From: Pedobacter antarcticus
GTDB lineage: Bacteria > Bacteroidota > Bacteroidia > Sphingobacteriales > Sphingobacteriaceae
DNA length: 64,000 nucleotides
NCBI RefSeq assembly: GCF_900112985.1
Contig: NZ_FONS01000001.1
Coordinates: 617,730-681,729 of the forward strand
Direction: 5' to 3'
The notes below the pieces were generated by a model. It was given only the letters and a program-made list of their open reading frames with translations, did not search any database and had not been told where the DNA came from. Position 1 is the first letter of the stretch. Each line of letters starts with the position of its first letter. The translations under genes were made by a program, and so were the position numbers. Of this stretch, positions 57,516 through 64,000 are shown piece by piece.

Positions 57516-58313
57516 TTAGTTTACTGATTTTACTGAAAATACTTTTGTCGAATAGTTCGTTGCAACAGTTGTCATTGCAGTTGCTTGCGAACCGCCGACT
57601 GTATTTGTTGTATAAACATCCAAACCATCAATCGATTTTGAGATATCCGCATTCAAAACTATACTTGTCGCTTTTGAAGAACTTATACGCACGGTAGCTG
57701 GAAAGTCCAATGTAACAGTCTTGTAATTGGCATTTAATCCCGTCTCCACTTTTAGCGTCTTAGAGGTAGTTCCATTAGTAACGGTTCCGCCTAAAGAAGA
57801 ATAAATATAGCTTGTTAGCCACATCCAGGAAACATTGGTCATCCCGTTCAATTGCGAAAGCTCGCCAGTTTGTAAACTCAAATTATCATTGTATTTTTGT
57901 TCTACACCTATTGAAAATTTGATGGATTTGTAATCACCAACGGGAATCTCTTTCAATACCACATCTTCCCTTTTTGTTGCCGGGTAAATAGTTGTCGGCA
58001 AGTCGTTGTTCACTCCGGTAAGATTAATTGCTCCAGTTTCTTCAATTAGATAGTAGGAAGAAGGCACTTTATATTCCTCGTTCTTTGAATTTACAAGGAC
58101 GACATTACTAACCCAATAGCGTAGCTTATTAAAATTTAAGGTGTTTGTTCCTAAAGTAAAGTTCTTATTCAATGCGAAATCCTGAATTCCGAAAACCGCA
58201 TCAAAAGAAACAGTTGCTTTGCCGTCTGCTTCTACCAGAATAGTATCGTTGTCTTTTGAGCATGAAGTAAATAATAAAGCAGATAAACCTATAATAGATA
58301 GTAATTTTTTCAT
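57516..58313 (-). CDS. MbnP-family copper-binding lipoprotein B
   Basis: 265 residues from the ATG at 58313, chosen for the lipoprotein signal (LLSIIGLSALLFTSCSKD). MbnP motifs: VSFDAVFGIQDFALNKNF, LRYWVSNVVLVN, SYYLIEETGAINL, IKFSIGVEQKYNDNLSLQTG, then SWMWLTSYIYSSLGG with W163/W165. Very similar in plan to MbnP C at 59410 and more distant from MbnP A. Four bp before the MbnH-like gene at 57511. Confidence 0.86.
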   Translation of the reverse strand: MKKLLSIIGLSALLFTSCSKDNDTILVEADGKATVSFDAVFGIQDFALNKNFTLGTNTLNFNKLRYWVSNVVLVNSKNEEYKVPSSYYLIEETGAINLTGVNNDLPTTIYPATKREDVVLKEIPVGDYKSIKFSIGVEQKYNDNLSLQTGELSQLNGMTNVSWMWLTSYIYSSLGGTVTNGTTSKTLKVETGLNANYKTVTLDFPATVRISSSKATSIVLNADISKSIDGLDVYTTNTVGGSQATAMTTVATNYSTKVFSVKSVN

Positions 58314-58500
58314 TTTCTTAATGTTTATAAATTTTGCCATGCAATATCCTTGACGGATTGCAATAGCACACCTAACACCCCTGAAGCCATTTTGAAGTGC
58401 ACAGGGATAAAAATTGTTAATTAATTTATTAAATCTGTTCTACGGGAAACCGCAGAATACGGCACCCCTTCATAACAAAGAATATTGTTATAAAAGGCTG

Positions 58501-58890
58501 TTATGACAAGAAATGATGCGGAGTTGGTGGTGGATGAAGAACTTCAGAAGTTTGCTTTGGCAAAAATGAATCATCCTCGATAATATGTTCCATTTTCAAC
58601 TCAAACGAAAAAGGAAATTCAACAGAACATTGTCTTAAAATATAATTTTCTTGAAAATTTTTCTTTTGGCCATCTTGCTCCTCTTTTTTCTCTCTTTCCT
58701 CAGCTTGTTTGATTTTTTTGGTGAGGTAACATTTACCATTACAATGCATTTCAGGCTTATCCCTATTTTCACATAGCGTACTGGCAATATATTTCTGATT
58801 GAGTTTAAAAGCGCTAAATACAAACATCCTGCTGAAGTTTGTAAACATCAGACAGCATAATAAGAATATAGCAAAATAGCTTTTAAACAT
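58501..58890 (-). CDS. exported small Cys protein 3 (C-x9-C-x3-C family), first gene of the operon
   Basis: 129 residues. N-terminal hydrophobic segment (FAIFLLCCLMFTNFSRMFVF), YIASTLC, C-x9-C-x3-C in CENRDKPEMHCNGKC, a basic helix (LTKKIKQAEEREKKEEQDGQ), and C-terminal VLHPPPTPHHFLS with extra His and Pro. Closest of the three to protein 1. 187 bp ahead of MbnP B; its own promoter-like box is at 58900-58930. Confidence 0.74.
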   Translation of the reverse strand: MFKSYFAIFLLCCLMFTNFSRMFVFSAFKLNQKYIASTLCENRDKPEMHCNGKCYLTKKIKQAEEREKKEEQDGQKKNFQENYILRQCSVEFPFSFELKMEHIIEDDSFLPKQTSEVLHPPPTPHHFLS

Positions 58891-58899
58891 AATTTAGCG

Positions 58900-58930
58900 C
58901 AAAGTTAGGCTAAAAAAGCAAACTCCACAA
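58900..58930 (-). promoter_or_regulatory. candidate promoter of the MbnP/MbnH/SCO operon
   Basis: On the minus strand TTG at 58930-58928, 20 bases, then TAACTTTG at 58907-58900, matching the Bacteroidetes -33/-7 pattern. The start codon at 58890 follows about 10 bases after the -7 box, so the message would have almost no leader. Confidence 0.5.
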
Positions 58931-59409
58931 CGTATTTGTATTCATGATTGAATTTCAAAATAATCGGATTGATTATTTAACATAAATAAGCCTGAAAACA
59001 AATTAAAGTTTATTTATGAACCGGAAATATTATTGCCAGATAACCTTACTCTGGGAAATACACAAAAAATCCAGCTAAAAACTATCATGTAAAAATAGGC
59101 CAACGAACCTTTTATATTCCGAATGAAAGCAAAAAAAACACGATTATAATATTGAGCAATATTAGTGGGTGACATTACATTTCTAGTTGGAAAAATTGCG
59201 CTTAGTGTTGTAAAACGCAATAAAAGGCCTAAAAAACGAAACTCCGTAACAGAGTGATATCGGTACTTTTGCGATTCCATACCATTTGTTCAGGTTTCCT
59301 TTTTGCTGTAGAAAAGAAAGTTTAAATATTAAAGCCACCGCCACAGCATATAAAATTAACCGGCGTGGTGTAAAAACAGATGAAAGAAACCAGCTTAAAA
59401 AGAAAGATT

Positions 59410-60174
59410 ATGTTCTTAAAAAAAAGTGCAATAGCGCTCATATTGGTGGCCTCAATGTCATCCTGTAAAAAAGAGAAAACATTAGTAGAGGCCGGCACCT
59501 TGAATATCGAATTCGACAATGTGGTTGGTAATGATGATTTCCAGCTGCAAAAGACTTTTATAGTGGATGGAAAGAAATTTAGCTTCACAGATTTCCGTTA
59601 CTGGATAAGTAACCTCAGGCTTCAAAAAGAGGACGGAACATGGTATCAGGTTGCTAATAGCTACTACCTGATTGAAGAGACCGGAGACATCGCAGTACAG
59701 GATGGTAATTATCAATACGGTGCTCGTAAGCGTGAAATCGTATCTCTACAGAATATACCAAATGGAAAATATAAAACATTAGAATTTGCTGTCGGTGTTG
59801 ATGCGGTGAAAAATGACAATCTGAGTATCACATCTGGAGAATTATCCACTATGAATGGGATGACAAATATATCCTGGATGTGGCATACCAGTTATATTTT
59901 TAGCAGTCTGAATGGACTGGCAGAAGACAATACCACCAAGGTAATAAAGATTGAAACTGGATTAAACGAGAGTTATCGTACGATTACAGTAAACCTTAAA
60001 AGTCCTATTGAAATCGCCATTGGCTCCCAGAGTCAAATCCATTTGAAAGGAGACATTAAAACCCTCTTACAGTCGTTCGACAGTTGGGTAGCACCTAGCG
60101 TAGGTGCACAGCAACCGAACTTGATGAAAAACATATCTGATAATTTCCAATCGAAATTCTTTACCCTTAAATAA
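59410..60174 (+). CDS. MbnP-family copper-binding lipoprotein C, divergent from the operon
   Basis: 254 residues from the ATG at 59410 (MFLKKSAIALILVASMSSC); the frame is open 10 codons upstream. MbnP motifs: IEFDNVVGNDDFQLQKTFIV, FRYWISNLRLQKE, SYYLIEETGDIAVQ, FAVGVDAVKNDNLS, and SWMWHTSYIFSSLNG with W156/W158. No MbnH gene beside it, so it may share one of the two at 54515 and 56426, or remain unmodified. A lipoprotein gene follows after 8 bp. Confidence 0.86.
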   Translation: MFLKKSAIALILVASMSSCKKEKTLVEAGTLNIEFDNVVGNDDFQLQKTFIVDGKKFSFTDFRYWISNLRLQKEDGTWYQVANSYYLIEETGDIAVQDGNYQYGARKREIVSLQNIPNGKYKTLEFAVGVDAVKNDNLSITSGELSTMNGMTNISWMWHTSYIFSSLNGLAEDNTTKVIKIETGLNESYRTITVNLKSPIEIAIGSQSQIHLKGDIKTLLQSFDSWVAPSVGAQQPNLMKNISDNFQSKFFTLK

Positions 60175-60182
60175 TATACGCA

Positions 60183-61016
60183 ATGAATATTTTTAGTAAA
60201 TTAACCTGTTCAGCTCTCGTCTTTTCTTTGATGTTCGCGAGTTGTTCAAAAGATGATTCCAAAAAGGAAGAGCCGATAACACCAGAGCCCGTATGCAATG
60301 TCGTTTCCTTCAGCAGCAAGTGGCATATGGGAGAAAGGGTCAGTACTCCGACGACCGTCGGATTCACATTTGATGCGCAGGGAAGGATTTTTCTTGCTCC
60401 AACAGGAAGCAATCAGATTTCTTTTGAATACTACAGTGATAAAATTATCCTTAAGTATGCAAATGAAGAACCAAACACTGTAACAGACTATTATACCCTT
60501 AATGACAAAAAGCTGATCACACATCTGGTTCGAAAAGCTAAAAACACTTATTGGGGAGATACGGAATTGAAAGATTATTTAGTGCTTGACTTTATATATG
60601 ACAATGAAGGTTTCCTTACAGCTATTAAGGAAGGAGATAAGCAGACCACATTTACTTACTCTGGTGGCAACCTGACCAATATTAATGATAAGTTGAATAG
60701 CCAAAATGCAAACTATTCATTTTCTTATAGCACCGATCAACCCTATCAGGCGTTGCCAGTAGCAGATCTCACACCTATATATCATATGAGATCTTTACAC
60801 CGTATACCGACACCGATAAATAATACATATGGAATGGCAATCCTGACTAATGCAGGCTATTTTGGAAAACTACCCAAGTTCCAAGTCAAATCTATCGGCA
60901 AGTATACATTTACGTATTCAAAAAACGACAAGCAGCAGATAACCAAATTAAAATCCATGAATGCGGAGGAGGCAATAGATTCAACTGTATATAAATTTGA
61001 ATACTTATGTAAATAA
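60183..61016 (+). CDS. lipoprotein of unknown function after MbnP C
   Basis: 277 residues. Lipoprotein Cys in FSLMFASCSKDDSKK. The body has YD-repeat-like strands (VGFTFDAQGRIFLAPTG, FTYSGGNLTNINDKLNS, YTFTYSKNDKQQITKLKS), as in DUF4595-type Bacteroidetes surface lipoproteins. It also contains HMRSLHRIP, a His/Arg stretch. Eight bp after MbnP C, so in the same transcript; a copper-related role is only inferred from that. Confidence 0.7.
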   Translation: MNIFSKLTCSALVFSLMFASCSKDDSKKEEPITPEPVCNVVSFSSKWHMGERVSTPTTVGFTFDAQGRIFLAPTGSNQISFEYYSDKIILKYANEEPNTVTDYYTLNDKKLITHLVRKAKNTYWGDTELKDYLVLDFIYDNEGFLTAIKEGDKQTTFTYSGGNLTNINDKLNSQNANYSFSYSTDQPYQALPVADLTPIYHMRSLHRIPTPINNTYGMAILTNAGYFGKLPKFQVKSIGKYTFTYSKNDKQQITKLKSMNAEEAIDSTVYKFEYLCK

Positions 61017-61438
61017 GTAACGGTTGAATTTGATTTTGCAAAGAGGCTGTTTCAATATGAGATAGTCTCTTATTATGTTGATTTGTATTGTATTTGCAAA
61101 TTCGCGTCTAAAATTTGCTGTTTTAAAAGCTTGTTTTAATAAATGAATAAAAACGATATTTTAAGCATCTGTTTGTATTATTGCCAAGTGATGGAACATT
61201 AATCTGTGGCACTCGTAGTTCCATTTATACTCCTGCGAACTTGACAATATTATGTTTCTGGCCAATTAGAAAATCTATTATGATTATGCTACGGCAATGG
61301 CGCCGAAGATCACCGGTGCAAGCCGATAATGGTAACCTCCTTCTAAAAAAACTTCCCATATGGGACTTCCTTAATCTTAAAAGCACCATATTGTACTAAT
61401 CTCAATAGACTGTTATAACAAAAAAAGGAATTCTGCCA
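61017..61438. other. intergenic region before the HTH gene
   Basis: 422 bp. A weak hairpin (AAGAGGCTGT / ATAGTCTCTT, 61041-61070) may end the 59410-61016 transcript. No gene recognised; the open frame across 61181-61399 has no plausible product. Confidence 0.4.
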
Positions 61439-61786
61439 ATGGAACCATTTAGTTTTGAGAAACTTCCCGAAGTAATCAGAGTTCTATTTGAGAAAGTAGA
61501 GCATATTGAAGATTTACTTCAGGGTTTACAGCATGAGGATTCCACTGAAAATGAAATTTTGACGATTCAAGAAGCCGCAAAATTCCTGAAGGTCACTGTA
61601 TCCACCCTTTACACAAAAGTGAGCAGACGGGAAATCCCAGTAAGCAAACCTGGTAAAAGGTTATACTTCAATAAGTATGAGCTTAAAAAATGGATCATTG
61701 CTTCAAGAAAGAAAACAGTTATAGAAATCAGTAAAGAAGCGGAAGATCGCATAAAAACACTCAATAAGCACAAGAACTTCGTTTGA
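61439..61786 (+). CDS. excisionase-type helix-turn-helix protein
   Basis: 115 residues. MerR-like HTH_17 at about 40-90: ILTIQEAAKFLKVTVSTLYT, VSRREIPVSKPGKRLYFNKY, ELKKWI. Short acidic N-terminus. Such proteins occur in mobile elements as excisionases or regulators. Converges on the integrase. Confidence 0.8.
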   Translation: MEPFSFEKLPEVIRVLFEKVEHIEDLLQGLQHEDSTENEILTIQEAAKFLKVTVSTLYTKVSRREIPVSKPGKRLYFNKYELKKWIIASRKKTVIEISKEAEDRIKTLNKHKNFV

Positions 61787-61947
61787 CACATATCCAAAAG
61801 ACCAGCGATTTTATTTCATTTTTTACCCATCCTTTTCATGAAATGATGCAGTTAGTGAATTCATATTACAATTATAACATCAGAAGCATGCTTTACCGTA
61901 TCCTTTACTATATATGCTCTATTACAAGTTTTGAGATAGCTCATAAG

Positions 61948-63074
61948 CTACTTCTCATTCCGGTGCACGATAAACTTAAACGATTTCTTCGATAAATTTT
62001 CATCCAACTCTACCTTGGCAGCTTCGTCAAGCATCTTCAGCATAATTTTGTCTGCGGCATTACGTTTGGTCTTATCTACAATTTTAGCGTAGATCTCCGT
62101 ATTTTTAAAAGCTTTATGACCTAACATTTTTGAAACAGTATAAATATCCGTTCCCAGTTCTAATTGCAATGTTGCGAACGTATGGCGAAAACTATGGAAA
62201 GTAATATTCTTACTGATACCTGCTGCTGCAAGCCAATGCCTAAAGAAAGTCTTCAACCTTGAATACCTTAATCCCTGAAATACAAAAGTATTCTCAGGAT
62301 TTTGATTTCCCATAAAAAAGACCGCTTGATCGGAGATCGGCATTACTTCTGCAGCTTCCGTTTTTTCCTGTGAAAACTGAAGTTCATATTTCCCGATCGT
62401 TCCACGTAATTCTGACCACTTCAGTGTTGCTACATCGAAAAATCTCAATCCGGTTAGTCCAGAGAAGAGCGCGGCCCTTCTCATCAAATCTGACTCGGCA
62501 GGTGTTTCGGCTAAATGCTGAAACTCTTCAAGGGTAAGCCGTTCTCTATGTATTTCCTTGGGTGTGACGGGCTTAACAATAGCATGTAGATCCTGCGGAA
62601 TTAAGCCTTTTTTGTAGGCAATTCTTAAATATGCCTCAGCTTAGCGTAATAGCTTACAGCCGTATTTCTTGAGATAGGCCTTCCAGTTCTACTAATTAAA
62701 TCATGACCAGCAAAGGCTATAAAGTATCTTACCCCCATTCCCCAGTTATCTGAAAAAGATTGTTGCTTTTTGCGGGCTTCGACTTTAAAAAAGTCAGTAA
62801 AGCTTGAATCTCTTAATGTATCTGAAATAAAACCAAACCTACGGTTTTGTATATCCAATTGCCGTTGGGCACAAACTGCACGAGCCAACATCATGATTTC
62901 CTTATTATATTGCCGCTCCCACTGGTCAGCAGGATCATCATAAACATATAATTTAAGGGTTTCAAACCGATGTAATTTACCGGTAGCGGGGTTTTTGATC
63001 GGTGGTGAATAATCCAGCACGATGCTTTTTCTGTCATTCACGATAGTTCTCATTCTCATTTTCACTTTAGCCAT
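61948..63074 (-). pseudogene. tyrosine site-specific integrase, split by a one-base frameshift
   Basis: N-terminal half 63074 to 62625 (arm-binding and core-binding: LKLYVYDDPADQWERQYNKE, RPISRNTAVSYYAKLRHI then stop). One frame over, the strand continues AYLRIAYKKGLIPQDL, EIHRERLTLEEFQHLAETPA and the catalytic domain with R (SGLTGLRFFDVATL), HxxR (FHSFRHTFATLQLEL), H (LGHKAFKNTEIY) and the Tyr nucleophile in EIYAKIV. One extra G in AGG-CA at about 62634 would restore about 375 residues. Either inactivated or a homopolymer error. Confidence 0.85.
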
Positions 63075-63077
63075 AAC

Positions 63078-63644
63078 TTAATCGTTTTGGTTTGAAAATT
63101 TATTTAGATCAGACTTCAAAACATACCTATACTTACCTTCACGGTATTTAGGTATATTATTCCGCTTCAGCAGATCCCACAAAGCTTTCTCAGAAAAATT
63201 AAGCGCCTCTTGAGCCTCCGACATGGAATAGCAGAACTTCGGATGTGGATTCTTTTTACGTGCCCGCAGCACAGGCACCTGAAATTCCGGGAGTACCAGC
63301 ATCTGATCAAGATCAACTCGTTTAATCAGTGTTTTTCGAGGTGTGAACCTAATGGCTTTTATTCTACCGCTTTGAATGATGTTGTAAATGCTTCTGACTG
63401 AAGTAGTCAATAATCTGGCAGCCTCCTTAACCGTTAAAAATTCAGCCACTACTGTACTCTTAGTTGTAGCGGCCATAGTCCCTGCAACTTGTTTTTCAGA
63501 GACCTCTATTTTCAATTCTCTGGCCTTTCGTTTTCCGTATCTGCTGTTACATGTATGGCTGCAAAATCTAGTCACCGTAGTCTTTGCCATGAAAGCATCT
63601 CCACAGAATTCACAAATCCTTTTTACCTTAATGTTCGAACTCAT
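63078..63644 (-). CDS. HTH protein with N-terminal Cys-rich finger, integrase-linked
   Basis: 188 residues. N-terminal CEFCGDAF and [16 protein letters not shown] form a C2-C2 zinc-finger-like unit. Then an HTH_17 fold at about 65-120 ([40 protein letters not shown]) and a second HTH-like part ([20 protein letters not shown]). Three bases before the integrase start, so in one operon. Likely excisionase/control protein of the element. Confidence 0.8.
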   Translation of the reverse strand: MSSNIKVKRICEFCGDAFMAKTTVTRFCSHTCNSRYGKRKARELKIEVSEKQVAGTMAATTKSTVVAEFLTVKEAARLLTTSVRSIYNIIQSGRIKAIRFTPRKTLIKRVDLDQMLVLPEFQVPVLRARKKNPHPKFCYSMSEAQEALNFSEKALWDLLKRNNIPKYREGKYRYVLKSDLNKFSNQND

Positions 63645-64000
63645 CCTTTGTTGCTTTAAGTCTAAAGCACGGGCGCTTTTTGATCAAATTCTACCGAAAA
63701 ACACCTGTAGTTATCTCGCCAATTTAAGTGTCATTAAGCGGCGATTAGTGTCATTAGATGTCGTTAGTCGCCATAATCTACCAGATGATTTTCACACCTG
63801 ATTTTTAGGAGAAAAAAGCTACAATTGCGTTACAAAAGTCAGAAAAATAAAAGGATAAATCCAAAAACATGGACAAAAGAAATTCACATAACTTATTAAC
63901 AATAAGCTATTTACTTGTCAGTATTTATCGTAATTATGCAGTAGTTATCATTGATTATTTGCCCGCATAAAATGTATTTAGAGAATCTACTTTCAACCGA
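63645..64000. other. end of window: short repeats, no gene
   Basis: No gene seen. At 63724-63775 the word TTAGTGTCATTA and relatives recur (AAGTGTCATTA, TTAGTGTCATTA, GATGTCGTTAGTCG), partly as an inverted repeat GGCGATTA / TTAGTCGCC. These could be integrase or excisionase binding sites next to an attachment site. Confidence 0.5.
63724..63775. repeat. iteron-like repeats upstream of the integrase operon
   Basis: Three related 10-12 bp words in direct orientation, with an inverted pair GGCGATTA / TTAGTCGCC around the second. About 80 bp upstream of the HTH gene at 63644. Confidence 0.5.

Noticed and set aside
45193..61016. Copper-type cluster being part of the integrated element
   Set aside because: Integrase lies at one side but no boundary repeats or composition change could be shown by eye; left open.
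61181..61399. Possible transposase fragment
   Set aside because: No frame shows a recognisable transposase motif.
1..64000. CRISPR array, tRNA or rRNA genes
   Set aside because: No spaced direct repeats, tRNA cloverleaf or rRNA segment recognised by reading.

Overview
The window comes from a Bacteroidota chromosome, most likely Sphingobacteriaceae (Pedobacter or Mucilaginibacter type). Signs of this are a SusC/SusD pair, outer-membrane beta-barrels of the Bacteroidetes kind, many lipoproteins with a Cys-Lys-Lys or Cys-Ser-Lys start, TAnnTTTG-type promoter boxes, a low-GC genome with weak Shine-Dalgarno sites, and many AraC/LytTR regulators. No rRNA, tRNA or CRISPR array was recognised.

1-16 kb: stress, efflux and signalling genes. 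These are an LprI-like fragment at the edge, an MFS efflux gene broken by a one-base frameshift, two FAD monooxygenases of the TetX/PhzS type, a cupin, a tandem UspA protein, an outer-membrane barrel protein, an ECF sigma factor with a membrane partner, a GAF histidine kinase, a MacB/FtsX permease, a membrane LytTR regulator and an AraC regulator. Two matching promoter-like segments (about 13.5 and 15.8 kb) lie upstream of the LytTR and AraC genes.

16-28 kb: a nutrient-uptake cassette (small exported DUF6520-like protein, SusC, SusD, TlpA-like thioredoxin), then an AbiE antitoxin whose toxin is cut to 51 codons, gdhA, a FAD oxidoreductase with a Rieske domain, and a decayed DUF892 gene. 28-42 kb: cinA-like amidase, HTH protein, PAS histidine kinase, secreted DJ-1/PfpI protein, membrane AraC regulator, methyltransferase, Lrp regulator, a cobalamin riboswitch controlling metE, a small Cys-tailed protein, a fatty-acid desaturase, a sorbosone-dehydrogenase-like lipoprotein and a secreted double carboxymuconolactone decarboxylase-like protein.

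42-45 kb is a decay zone: two small conserved proteins, a WYL regulator fragment with an in-frame stop, debris of an unrecognised gene, and a cytochrome bd-type subunit I cut at 230 residues.

45-61 kb is the most interesting part. A long run of closely spaced minus-strand genes holds two tandem MbnP/MbnH-like pairs (copper-binding lipoprotein plus di-heme MauG/cytochrome c peroxidase-like enzyme), an outer-membrane barrel with an N-terminal CxxCxC, two SCO1/SenC proteins, a YHS protein, two secreted DJ-1/PfpI proteins (one fused to YHS), a TonB-dependent receptor, an AraC regulator, and three paralogous ~130-residue exported proteins sharing C-x9-C-x3-C and a proline-proline near the C-terminus. 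A third MbnP gene with an unknown lipoprotein is transcribed divergently. I infer a periplasmic and outer-membrane copper acquisition or copper trafficking system; the three small proteins look like an uncharacterised family within it.

61-64 kb: an excisionase-type HTH protein, a tyrosine integrase split by a one-base frameshift, a second HTH protein with Zn-ribbon-like cysteines, and short repeats. This is probably the recombination end of an integrated element continuing past the right edge.
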